A stretch of 64,000 bases of DNA from Myrmaecium sp. VS I D KN 1 (lineage: Eukaryota; Ascomycota; Dothideomycetes; Valsariales; Valsariaceae). Position numbers and translations under genes: made by a program. The DNA lies in the NCBI GenBank assembly GCA_019775845.1, contig JADQAV010000015.1, forward strand, positions 434,001 to 498,000, read 5' to 3'. This document shows, in pieces, positions 30,713-41,734 of this stretch (the first letter of the stretch is position 1; the number at the start of each line of letters is the position of its first letter). Below the pieces are notes generated by a model that was given only the letters and a program-made list of their open reading frames with translations, searched no databases and was not told where the DNA came from.

Positions 30713-31905
30713 ATGGACATCACTACCGCATCGACTGGAAAGGCCAAGCTTAGTTCAGCCAGAGTACCAAAGGCAGTTTTACGTTCCGGTTCGTCGTTGC
30801 TTTCAGCCCTTGACATCCAGTGTACTCGACGGCTAATGATTTAGTCCTGGAGCACGTGAAGCTCAAACCTCTACCGAAGTCAAAGTTAGGTCATCATGAC
30901 CATCAGATTCAAGAGGACAAAACGATGTCAACCCTCAAGCGCAAGATGGCACATGCTTTCTCTAAGAACAAGCATCAGGAAAAGCTTGTTAAGGAAACGA
31001 AGGAGGAGGGCGAGTACCAATGCTATATCCCAGAAACTCACTGCGATTTAGAGCCGAAACCAGGAGTCCTTGCCGAAGAAGGCCTTCCCTCGCGTCGGCC
31101 ATCTTTGGAGACACCTGAGCCTGAGCTCCCCCCGGCATATAAGCCAGAATGCATAGCTGCTGTTGCTGGTGCAGGAACAATCGAAGCAAAGCATATCCCA
31201 GACGGGCGAGAGGACAGCCTCACTAATGACGCGACCGGTATCGAGTCAGAGAAAGCAAAACTTGGTGTCCCCACCACGATGCGCGCCAAACGACCGGCAA
31301 CGTACTCTCTCTTCCCCAAGATTAAGCCTCAACCTGCGCCCCTGGTCTCGAGGTTCATACAAGACAATACTGTTGAATCGAATGAACTGTCAATCTTCAG
31401 CACACCAGCCAACCCACGGAGCTCACAACACTCAATCGCACAAGCACGCAGGAGCGCATCTTTAGCAGATCTTCAAAATGCTCGGGCGCCCAGTAGGGCC
31501 AAAAAGATACACTGGATTTCATCCCTCCGATTGAGACGCAGCGCTGAACATCGGGCGCAACTGCTTCCACTCTCTAGCGCCAGCGGTAGCACAGTCTCGG
31601 CCACAAAGCATGCTCGCAAGCCGACTCCTATGGTTCACTGGGAGATTGCGAACCTTGAGCCTCAGCAAATCAACAAGCCGCTGTCTCACTTCTCAAAGCT
31701 CGGCGAGATTGACCCCAAGCTTGATGGAGTTTTATTAGGATCTGTGGCACCAAGGAAAAGGCAGCAGGGTCAGGAGCACCAGAGCCAGCCCAAAAGCTCA
31801 AGATGCGAAGAGAGGCCAGATCAGGACGAAAAGGAAAACGTGTCTTTGGAGGCGCTGGATTGGCTTGCTTGGGAGAAGCATATGAGTGATATTGGACGCT
31901 TTTGA
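30713..31905 (+). CDS. Hypothetical protein with PPxY motif
   Basis: Family not recognised. The long frame has no ATG until 30925, but an upstream exon restores one: exon 1 30713-30788 (MDITTASTGKAKLSSARV...) and exon 2 30845-31905. The 56-bp intron has donor GTTCGT, branch GCTAAT and acceptor TTTAG, and the phase is kept (LRS/VLEHVKLKPL). The product is about 378 residues, basic and disordered. Visible points are a PPAY motif in ELPPAYKPE, which fits the PPxY ligand of WW-domain ubiquitin ligases; a basic KRKMAHAFSKNKHQEK block; and RRSASLADL, a basophilic-kinase-type site. It has no signal peptide or membrane helix. If the first exon is wrong, translation would start at 30925. Confidence 0.55.
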
Positions 31906-32743
31906 GTGCAGCCAGTGGGAGCGATGTTGGCATGGCAAGCTGATTGTCTGCACTCTTACTTGAAGCATCATCCTGACAGTTGAGTAAACATTTCTTGTTC
32001 ATGAAGGCCTTCGCACCAGTACAGCGGTTCTGATCTTGTTGTCGAGGACCAACATGGCATGCGGTCAGGTTGTTTCCACAGGGAAGACGGCAATCCATAT
32101 ACTCGCTCGATAAGTGGCTGCTATGGACCTGCAACATGCCATTGAATCCAAACTCAAGCGGGATATTCATACGCTATCGGGTTGGTTTGTACATGACTGG
32201 TGATAATCGGGGAAGGTGAACTCTGTTTCAACCAGAAAGACATATATACAGGGCAGCTCGAAGCCGAGCGCGCTTCTTGAGGTATTCGAGATTGACGAGC
32301 TTTTTGAACAATTTGGGGTCCCATGCGACGGCACAATCACATCACGAAGTAATCCAAATTCAACTAATCCTGCCTTGAAACTTTGGACTCATGCAAAGAA
32401 GATAGAAACAACACTAGCGGCGTAGACTTGACTTACCTTCTCAGCAATCATCTGACCCGCACCAGACATCGAACATCAACGGCATACAAGCACTAAGACA
32501 ATGTAAAGCACACTTCGAAGCAGATCACCAATGGTTGAACGGAACATCCACCCTAGTGGGCCTCCATTGTATGTGATCGTTATGCTCGAAAAGCTCCATC
32601 GATAGGCCGCAATCGTGTCGTAGTTTTTTGGTAGTTACAGGTCCCCCCATGGAATCATAATACGCCGGATCGACCGCCCGCCGAAGTCGAGAATGCTCGT
32701 TCGCAACCCTGGAATAACCCCCAATAGTTCATTTTTGCCCAAT
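31906..32743. other. Convergent intergenic region
   Basis: 3' sequence of the unknown gene (+) and of RPL11 (-). No further gene is recognised in either strand. Confidence 0.5.
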
Positions 32744-33472
32744 TTACCGAACGATGCCCTCGAAGCGGTTCTTGTACCACTTAATGGTCTCGGCCTGGTT
32801 GATGCGGTGGGAGGCACCGATCTTGCTCTTGCACCTCCTGCGCTTGGCGACGCGCTCACCGGGGCGGGTCCTGGTTATCCTGTCAGTTGATTGTTCATCC
32901 AAACCAACCATGCGTGGGTCGGCCGGTCGGATGAGCGTCGCGACTCACATGCAGCAGTAGAAGTCCATGCCGTAGATACCGATGTTAGGGTCGTACTTGA
33001 TGCCCAAGTCGATGTGCTCGCTGATACCGAAACCGAAGTTGCCAGTCTCGGAGAAGTTCTTCTTCCTAAGCTCGTACTCCTTGACCTTGAGGCCACGCTC
33101 AAGAATCTCCTCGGCCTTGGGACCACGAACGGTGACGTGGACGGCGATCTTTTCGTTACGGCGGATACCGAAGGTACGAACGGTGTAACGGGCCTTGCCT
33201 ATGATAAAGCGAACAGTCAGCGACTGGCATTGCCGGTAGCGGACGCGCAAAGGTAAAGCATACTGTAGACAGGGGTTTGACCGCTCAACTGCTCCAACAC
33301 CTTGGCAGCACGGGTGAGCCTGTCACCAGATTCACCAACGGAGATGTTGAGGACAAGCTTCTGGATGCGCAGCTCCCTCATGGGGTTGCTGCTCTTGTCG
33401 CTGGATTCGGCCTGTGGAGTATATGTCAGCATTGCTAAATCCATGAGGAAAAAGAATGCTATTCAGTACCAT
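32744..33472 (-). CDS. RPL11: 60S ribosomal protein L11 (uL5)
   Basis: Cytosolic large-subunit ribosomal protein uL5, which binds 5S rRNA in the central protuberance. Four exons on the minus strand: 33470-33472, 33264-33411, 32949-33198 and 32744-32870, giving 175 residues, the normal family length. Exon 1 is only the ATG: the intron begins GTACTG directly after it, and exon 2 starts [18 protein letters not shown]. Conserved blocks include [54 protein letters not shown] and [16 protein letters not shown], then [18 protein letters not shown]. Introns are 58, 65 and 78 bp, dense for such a short gene and usual for fungal ribosomal protein genes. It shares a 339-bp divergent promoter with SmB. 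Confidence 0.95.
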
Positions 33473-33811
33473 TTCTGCTGCGGTGTTGGGTGGTTAGTTG
33501 GCTGGTTGCAAGAAGGTCGTCGAAGAAGGAACGATGATAATTTGTGGTGTGGAGGTTTCACGCTCGCCAAGTGTGCGGTGCACGGACCTTGTTTCGCTAA
33601 AAAGTTATGCCGCGATTTACAGCATCCCGTCAACCTTAGCTCGGGGAGATTCGATAGGACCGCAACAGCCACTCTCCACACATTGTAGGCTCGCAACGTC
33701 CGCAACTTCCTCATCCCATCGGATTAAGGCTCTGTCGCAGCTCTCATTGTCCACCGCGGTGACATAACTCTGGGAAAGGAAGACGTGCGTTTGCACGCGA
33801 AGCCTTCATCA
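33473..33811. promoter_or_regulatory. Bidirectional promoter RPL11 / SmB
   Basis: 339 bp between the divergent ATG codons of a ribosomal protein gene and a core spliceosomal gene. Both leaders and promoters must lie here, which suggests shared control of translation and splicing machinery. No individual site is assigned. Confidence 0.6.
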
Positions 33812-34675
33812 TGGCTGCGAACAGGCAGGGCAAGATGGTATGTCCTCCACCGCAGTCCGCGTCAAGCAGTAACGAAGCAAGTGTTGACAGCAACAGCTAA
33901 CAATGTGACGAACAGGCGAATCTCGTAAGATCGACTCCTTCAAATGCGCGCGCGTCACTCATCTCACCGTGACTAGATCAACTATCGTATGCGTGTCACG
34001 TTGAACGATGCGCGACAGCTTTCCGGTCAAATGCTCGCCTTCGATAAAGTCAGTACACCGGTACGATAGCTGAAGGAATGTGCTAAAGATATGACAGCAT
34101 ATGAATCTTGTGTTGGCGGATACAGAAGAATTCCGTCATGTGAAGCGCAAGAAGACCACTGCGACTGGCACAACACTTGTGGAAACCGAAGAAAAGCGCA
34201 CTCTCGGTCTCTCCATCATTCGCGGACAAAATATTGTCTCCCTCACCGTAGAAGGGCCCCCTCCGGCCGAAACAGTGCGCACCGGTCCCTCTGCGCCCAC
34301 CGGCGCCGCTGCAACTATCTCCGCCGGTCCCGGTATCAGTCGTCCTGCGGGTCGCGGAATGCCTATTGGATTGACCGGGCCTGCCCCCGGTGTGGGTGGT
34401 CCAGCTCCTGGTGCTTTCGGTGGCTTCCCGCCAGCTGGCTTCCCTGGCGCTCCTGGCTTTGCCGGCCGCGGCGGTCCTCCAGGTGCACCCCGTAAGTAGC
34501 TTCGCATTATCTACTCGAGATTTGCTCCCCTCTGACTTCAATCACAGCTGGGTTCCCTCCGGCAGGGTTCCCTCCAGGGGCTCCTCCTCCAGGTTTCGGC
34601 GCTCCCGGTGCGCCGCCAGGATTTGGCGCGCCACCGGGTGGCAGAGGATTTCCCCCTGGGTTCGGCGGAAGGTGA
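33812..34675 (+). CDS. SMB1: Small nuclear ribonucleoprotein SmB/SmB' with a 9-nt microexon
   Basis: Core Sm protein of the spliceosomal U1, U2, U4 and U5 snRNPs. Five exons: 33812-33838, 33916-33924, 33977-34048, 34098-34491 and 34548-34675, giving 209 residues. Exon 2 is a microexon of nine bases (GCGAATCTC, coding A-N-L) flanked by AACAG and GTAAG. Including it gives the conserved N-terminus [20 protein letters not shown]. The Sm1 motif runs through [19 protein letters not shown], and the Sm2 motif is [19 protein letters not shown]. The C-terminal tail is rich in Pro and Gly ([20 protein letters not shown]), as in SmB orthologues. Intron 3 uses a weaker donor, GTCAGT. A splicing factor whose own mRNA depends on a microexon is an attractive point for self-regulation, but this is inference. 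Confidence 0.92.
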
Positions 34676-35432
34676 TACGATTAAAGGTCATGGCACCATT
34701 TAGGGTGCAGTAGACACGGCGACAAAAATACCACAGTGTACACTCAATATCATCCCGAGAAGGCTCGCGGTTCTAGTACTGCCATAAGTTGGCTGAGGCT
34801 TTCACGGACATCGCGATCCTAGTTAAAGGAATCTGCATAAAGAAAGGGCTCACAGATCAAGAGTTATTCTGCATCGGGGGTGGATAGGGCTTCGAAACAA
34901 GTCGCTTGGTGCTATACCGCGTGGCACGTTAACAATTGACTACCTGTCAAATGAATCCATAATACCAATTTCACGATATGTAAATGTCCACGTCATTTCC
35001 AGTGCTCGAGGAAAGTATGATTGAGTTAGCAACTGCCACGCTCCGTCCTGTGTTCGATGACAAAATTCTTGGGGGCGCTCAGTGATTGGTCGACTTCAAT
35101 TCAACGCGGAGACTTTAGAGACTTCAACATAGTACTGATGTGCTCAGTTGCAGTAATATTTATGAGCTCTGCGCATTCACTTAGGTTGATTAGAGCTGAA
35201 GTTGGGACTAGGGACATGTCGCGGTATCGATTTATTGCGCCGCGATCACCTCAGCCTCGACACGTGATTTTCGGACCTCCGATAACCGCAGTCCGACAAT
35301 TAGAGCTACATTATGGATCATGTCAGCACCGCCCTACAATCGCAGACTGCACACTTTATGAGTAACATCCCGAAACTCTCGCCTCTCTTTCTTCCATTAA
35401 CATTTTTCTCCACGATTCCGTATTCCGTCACA
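34676..35432. other. Intergenic region SmB / MPC1
   Basis: 3' region of SmB and promoter of MPC1. It contains a CACGTGA motif (listed separately). No gene is seen. Confidence 0.5.
35261..35267 (+). promoter_or_regulatory. CACGTGA motif upstream of MPC1
   Basis: E-box-type CACGTG followed by A, about 165 bp before the MPC1 ATG. CACGTGA-like sites are bound by bHLH factors such as Cbf1 and are common near mitochondrial genes in fungi. Pattern match only. Confidence 0.4.
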
Positions 35433-36194
35433 ATGGCTGCTGCTATCAAGGCTTTGAACGCCAAAATTCGGTCGCATCCGGTTTTGGACTACGTCTGTTC
35501 CACACGTACGTTGCTCCGCGCGACATATTCCCCGTTGTCGCTCGAGTCCGACCCAGCACCTTTGGCCCTCGACCACATGTATACACACCACGCACTGTAG
35601 CTCATGGCGCTGTTTTGTTGGCCTTCAGAGGGCATGGGTCCGGCAATCGAAATTCGCCGAGCTGACAACTTATCATAGATTTCTGGGGCCCGGCGTCGAA
35701 CTTCGGTATCCCACTTGCCGCTGTCATGGACACTCAGAAGGATGCGGAGATGTGCGTATAAGTTCAATTTTGTTTGGTATCTTCGGTCATGTCAGGCGCT
35801 TCCGGAAGGTGTGCTGCCTGGATAGTTATGCCGAATTCATAGACGCGCTAGCCAAGTACTGACATAACGTAGCATCTCCGGTGGCATGACGTTGGCCCTT
35901 ACCTGCTATTCCGCTGTCTTCATGCGCTATGCTCTCGCCGTCTCGCCGGCTAACTACCTTCTCTTCGGTTGCCACGCTGTCAACTTCTCCGCGCAATTCA
36001 CACAGGGTGTCAGATACCTGAACTACTGGAAGTACGTATGCGGGCAATGTAATCTGTGATTTACAGTGTACTGACCGAGCTCTTCTAGGTTCGGCGGTCG
36101 TGAGAAGTCTCTGCAGGAGAAGGCCAAAGAAGGTGTCGCGAATGTTGAAGCAAAGGCACAGGGCGCTGTGCAGAATGCTTTGAACCAGAAGTAA
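35433..36194 (+). CDS. MPC1: Mitochondrial pyruvate carrier subunit 1
   Basis: Subunit of the inner-membrane pyruvate carrier heterodimer. Four exons: 35433-35505, 35679-35751, 35873-36031 and 36089-36194, giving 136 residues. Intron 1 is 173 bp and intron 2 is 121 bp, longer than most in this window; intron 3 is 57 bp. Family motifs are HFWGPASNFGIPLAA, then MTLALTCYSAVFMRYALAV and NYLLFGCHAVNFSAQFTQG, consistent with short transmembrane helices, and RYLNYWKFGG. The C-terminal tail (KEGVANVEAKAQGAVQNAL) is a soluble amphipathic extension. MPC1 rather than MPC2/3 is based on the short N-terminus and the HFWGPASNFG block. It lies in tandem upstream of PEX1. Confidence 0.9.
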
Positions 36195-36821
36195 AAGCAC
36201 AATATTGGGAGAGACAAAGGCACAGTATGGGTCAAGACGCTTCAGCAGCAGGACGATTGTGACGGAACAAAAAAAAACGGAGGGGATGATGTTTTAGACC
36301 CGATTCCTCTTGGTTTAGACCTGCTTGAGCTTGCAGGCGGGCGCAAGCTTGTGTACTAATTCCATTGCTCAAATTCACTTGCAAACATGATAAATCGTCT
36401 TTTAGTTTATGATCATGTTTTAAATAGTGATATAAATGTACGAAAACGAAGTCTGCTGTTTTGATATGGCGTGTGCTATGATTACGGGAGGCTTTTCTGT
36501 TTGCTTCCTCGGATTTGAGTTCCCGGTGTACACGCTGCCTACGGAGGAGATGCATGGTCGAGAAGCGAGAACGCTCCTAGATCTTCAGCTTGTACCTAGA
36601 TATCCATGTATATGAAATTGCAGTAGCTCAATAATATACCGATGTAGGTCGCTTTTTCAGACAGACCACAAGGCTGCATTACATAATCATATGCCCCAGA
36701 CAAATGGACCCTTCAACCTCGGCAGAAGCTCAGGCGCGCATATGCATGACCATCCATCCACCCCCCGATCTCCACGATGCGTCCGTTGTTCACGGTAGCT
36801 TCTTGAACAGGACCTGACATT
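36195..36821. other. Intergenic region MPC1 / PEX1
   Basis: AT-rich 3' region of MPC1 with an A-run near 36269-36276, then the PEX1 promoter. No gene is supported. Confidence 0.5.
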
Positions 36822-39800
36822 ATGGCCCCTCCATCGAGGAGGCCTCCCAATCAAACCTTACAAGCAGAGATCTCTCTCCTACCGTCGCTCAAGAACTGTC
36901 TCGTCAACCTTCCTCCCACCCTAGTCTCGTTACTCGTGAACTCTGGGACTGTAAGCTCCCGCCTTTTGACTTTCGCATTGCTCCCCACTGACTATATCCT
37001 CCAAACGACAGGTAGCGCAAAATGTTGCTGTCGAACTGAGTTTTCGACTTCCTGGCCATACTAATGCCGCCGGTGCCAGTCCAAGTCTCACGAACCGCTC
37101 TATTTACGCCGGATGGACGGGTATGCAAAGCAGGCGCAAAGTGGCGCCTGTTGTAGGAAGAGACGGGCTGGTGGGCTCCATAGGAGGGGGTGGTCAGGAC
37201 GTACCGGTTGTTGAATTGGATGCAACCTGGGGGCGGTTAATAGGCTTGAATGATGGGACGAAGGTGTGTTGATAAAGCATACAACCGGCGTCCTGGGACT
37301 TCAATGATTTCTATGTCACAGCGGATATCAGGTCCCTGCCGAAGTACACCGGACCGAACCCAGCGCTTATACTGCGACAGATCAACGTGCAGCTGCACAT
37401 CGACCCACCACAAGCGCATACGATCAATATTGAGCCTTTGACGCCGGCAGATTGGGAGAGTAAGTTCTCTAGCCCGTCGTCTTATCTATATCCCTACTGA
37501 TAAACTTCGAGTGATTGAACTCCATGCTCAGTTTCTCGAGTTGAACTTCCTCTCACAAGTCCGCTGTTTACCGAATCCGGCCTATACTCCCAATAATCAA
37601 CCCGATAAAGACAAGCAGCATGGCCCTTCAGGACATCCGCTAACGCTACATCTTTCACCTACCTCTACGGCAAATATCCTGGTTACTTCACTCGCTCCGA
37701 CTCCCTCTTCTACCACGCCTTTCGTAAAGATTTCTCCGGATGCCGAAGTCATTGTCGCCCCTAAGACGCGTACCCGAGATGTCATCAGCCGCAGTGATGC
37801 CCGCAGCACTCGCAGTTACAAGAGCGCGAGTACCGTTCGACGGCGAAGCACACGGGGCACGGATTCTGTCAGCAAGGGCGCGCTATTCCTGCGGGGCATC
37901 GACAGGAGCTTTGTGGAAGATCGCTTTGACGATGAAGAAATCATTTCGGAGGACAGGGGCTTACGGATATGGGTGGATCGGGATGTTCTACTTGCGAAAG
38001 CACTTAGGGGCGTAACCTGGGTGAGCGTAGGGATCGTGCGTCCAGTGGGACTGCAAGAGCCGGCGCCAATGGTGGAAGGACAGAACGAGGATGCTGAGAA
38101 GCCAGCTACAAGAGTGGTGGCAAAGCTCGGACCCTGGGAAGATGCTCCTGATTCGAGATGCGCAGCGCTGAGCTCGGAGCTATGTAAGGTTCTTGGAGCC
38201 GAAGGGTTGGTTGGCAGCATTGTGAAGGTCGAAGCGGCAGGACCGCAGGTTCCGAAGTGGATCGACAGGACGGTTGATGCGCTTGAAAGGACAGGCAGCG
38301 TGAGGGAAGAGGGTATCAAAGCCCTGAAGATCTACCCTTTTCTGGACGCAACGGCTGAAAAGAGTGGCGCTCTTAGATTTGGAGGCGAGTCGAAACAAGA
38401 CAAGGAGCAGGCTGCCATCGCCATTAGGCGAATGTATGGGAAGGACGCATCTGGTGGCGAAGGATTGTTGGATGGTCCACTAACGGATGGCATGCTGTTG
38501 CCGCCATCGGCGCAGACTGAGAAGGGCTGGCAAGGCGGGATTTTGCGCTTTGATCCGCCAACGCCTCAATCCAAGGGCGCTGGAAAGACGCCAATTGCTT
38601 GGATCTCAGGCTCGGAGAGGAAACTCAATATTGAGGTACAACCTGGCATTGTGAGAACATCGAGCACGGGTGCAATGGCCGGCGAACCGCTTCCCAAAAA
38701 CCCACCGGTCATGGTTGGAATTGACCCACTCATTGAGCAGCTAAGTTCCCACCTCTTGCATTTCTCTTCCGTCCTCTTAACTGGTGGGCTTGGTTCCGGG
38801 AAGAGCTGTCTCAGTCACCTGCTTGCTCACAAACTTCGATCGGAATTGCTCTACAACACTGTCTTTTTCCCTTGTCGGAACCTCATCAACGAGGATACAA
38901 GAATTTCGACCATCAAAGACACCCTGAACCGCCTATTCGCTGCTGCAGCATGGGGTGCACGCTTAGGCGGTCGTTCGATAGTCATACTTGATGATCTGGA
39001 TCGGTTATGCCCCGCTGAGACGGAACTGCAGGTTGGCGATGAGAATGGTCGAAGTCGACACATTAGCGAAAGCGTTTGCTCCATAGTACGGCAGTACGTT
39101 ACCATGGACTCTGGAGTCGTTCTTCTTGCCACTGGCCAAAGTAAAGAGGCATTCAACAATATTATCATTGGCGGGCACGTTGTGCGAGAGATTGTTAGCC
39201 TCAAGGCCCCCGCAAAGGACGGAAGGCGGAAGATCCTGGAGATGCTTGCTCAGCAGGGTGCTGTCACTCCTGCTGATACCCAACGGCCAACCCCCTCTCA
39301 CTCACGACAACCCAGCCAGGAAGATGGCAACGCTTGGATGGGCCACGCTGGCTCGGATGACCGACCCTCAACCTCACCAAAGGCCCAAAATAACCTAAAG
39401 GCAGATCCTGGTTTTATCATCTCTCCAGACATTGACTTTCTCGATGTCGCTGGCCAAACCGATGGCTACATGCCTGGGGATCTTGTACTTCTGACCTCAC
39501 GCGCTCGCAGCGAAGCAATAATCCGCAGTCTTGGTGAGGAGCCGTCTGCTTTCGACGTTACTCTCACAGTTAGTGACTATAGTCGCGCCCTTGATGGTTT
39601 CACCCCTGCCTCTCTCCGAAATGTCACTCTGCAATCCTCGACCACTCGCTGGGATTCTATAGGCGGTCTCCATACTACTCGGCAGACCCTACTGGAAACC
39701 CTTCAATACCCAACTACATACGCTCCTATCTTCTCCTCCTGCCCGCTACGGCTCCGTTCTGGATTACTTCTCTATGGCTATCCTGGATGTGGCAAGACAC

Positions 39801-40804
39801 TTCTGGCCTCTGCTGTCGCTGGTGAATGTGGATTGAATTTCATCAGCGTCAAAGGTCCGGAGATCCTCAATAAATACATTGGTGCATCTGAGAAGAGCGT
39901 CCGCGATCTTTTCGAGAGGGCTCAGGCTGCTCGGCCTTGTGTTCTGTTTTTTGATGAGTTTGACTCCATTGCGCCGAAGCGCGGGCATGACAGTACCGGT
40001 GTCACGGACAGGGTTGTCAATCAGCTTCTTACGCAGATGGACGGCGCTGAAGGGTTGCAGGGTGTTTATGTGCTTGCTGCCACATCAAGGCCAGACCTTA
40101 TTGATCCCGCTCTTCTAAGGCCTGGGCGCCTGGATAAGAGCCTTATATGTGACCTTCCGAACTTGGAAGAACGAGTCGACATACTGAGGGCTGTAACAGC
40201 CAAACTAAGGCTAGCAGAGGATGTCAAACGATCGGACGAGGGGGGTAGCAACTTGAGAGAACTAGCCAGGCGCACCGAGGGGTTTTCTGGAGCGGACCTG
40301 CAAGCGGTGGTTTACAACGCTCAATTAGAAGCCATCCATGATGTTCTAGGGGACAATCACGACGCGACGGCAAGCAACCAGCCGAAACTAAACGACGATG
40401 CGGGAGCAGAGAACGGTGTCACGAAGCCGCCTCCGGATTTCATGCATTTTCCTCTCGACCCAGAGCTGGATGGTCCCGGGCGTGCATCAGAGAGGGTAGG
40501 GATCGCCGCCCAGATCGCCCACTTACAGGCCATTAAGAAGAAGCAGAGGGACTCAATCAGGCCGCCTACATCTGATGGGATAAAGGGAAGCAATGGCGTT
40601 GGTGAAGTGGAAGGGGGCAGCAAAGAGCCGGAAATACAGTGGAGGCATATCCTGAGTTCGTTGGCCACAACGAGAAGCTCGATCTCCGCGGAAGAAAGGA
40701 AACGATTGGCACAAATCTATAAGGAGTTTGTAGTGGGCAGAAACGGAGAACTGCCGAACGGGCAGGGCGGGTCCGAGATCGGGGGTCGAATGAGCTTAAT
40801 GTAG
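36822..40804 (+). CDS. PEX1: Peroxisomal biogenesis AAA ATPase Pex1
   Basis: Type II AAA+ ATPase that works with Pex6 to extract the ubiquitinated import receptor Pex5 from the peroxisomal membrane. Four exons: 36822-36950, 37012-37263, 37381-37459 and 37512-40804, giving about 1250 residues, normal for the family. The N-terminal adaptor-like domain spans the first three exons (SLKNCLVNLPPTLVSLLV, VELSFRLPGHT, VQLHIDPPQAHTINIEPLTP). The D1 AAA domain has a Walker A GGLGSGKS near residue 578 and an aberrant Walker B (IVILDDLDRL, no DE pair). The D2 domain has Walker A GYPGCGKT near 909, Walker B VLFFDEFDS near 965 and the second region of homology ending LLRPGRLDK, so D2 should be the active hydrolase, as known for Pex1. 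Introns are 61, 117 and 52 bp. An acidic disordered linker follows D2. Confidence 0.93.
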
Positions 40805-41734
40805 ACAAAGATACTAGGACCGTCTCATCTCATATAGCGAGCTTGAGCTTATTAGCATTTATTCATGGGCGCCAAGGGCTGGCGAAGCTTTTAATAATTA
40901 CTCCTATGCTTGCCAGAATCTAGATCCACTCCTTAGCACATTCACCTACTTATCAATACTATTTTCGTATCAGATTTTGCCAGGAATATTGTTGGGGTTT
41001 CAGGTCGGTGCTTCCATCGAACGTTCCTCCCAAGGTAAAGCCAATATAATTGACCGTTCACTGAATCATACTGCGGCGGCAGCTAGATCTGCGCAGTCCT
41101 TCAAGAAGAGAGGGGTCAAGGCTAACAAGCTATCCTCAATAGGATATGAAGCATAAGTGGAATCTCCGTATGATGATGAAGCTAAGAAATGTTACCTTGG
41201 TAAGAGATGAATGTAGTTATTCCTCTCAAAAGTCACAGATTGGGACCTAGAAGTGTCCAATCACAAGGCTCGCAAGGCCGATGCGTTCATCGAGCAACCA
41301 GCAGGCTCCCTTTTCAAACAGATTTGAGCACTTCCAAGCACCGTCACCAATTTACCAAGGCCGCTTTACATTTCTTTAGTCAACAGAGCTGTCCTGATCC
41401 TGAATGCACCTCGTCAGTCAAGTCTTCCTAGCCAACAGCAGGTTATCCTGCGAGACTGTGACAGTCCTTCGACTTGCATTAACTTGACTTTGAAAGAGCT
41501 TCGAAGTGACAACACGAAAAGCAGATAACACATGTTTCCTTCAGCCACGCGCAGTTGGGTCTCCGTTATACCTTAGTCGAAAGTCAGTATAGGTCGATCG
41601 CCAGCAACATATAGCCATATCCGTTTGGATTCACAACGCAGATACTCGCACCTGAGCGTGCCAGCCTTTGTAAGTGTTTCAGCAAGAAGGAGCATCGGGC
41701 AACGCTGACCTGCCTTTCGAAACATCATATCCCA
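40805..41734. other. Intergenic region after PEX1
   Basis: 930 bp of 3' and promoter sequence with frames no longer than about 74 codons. Nothing recognisable. Confidence 0.5.
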
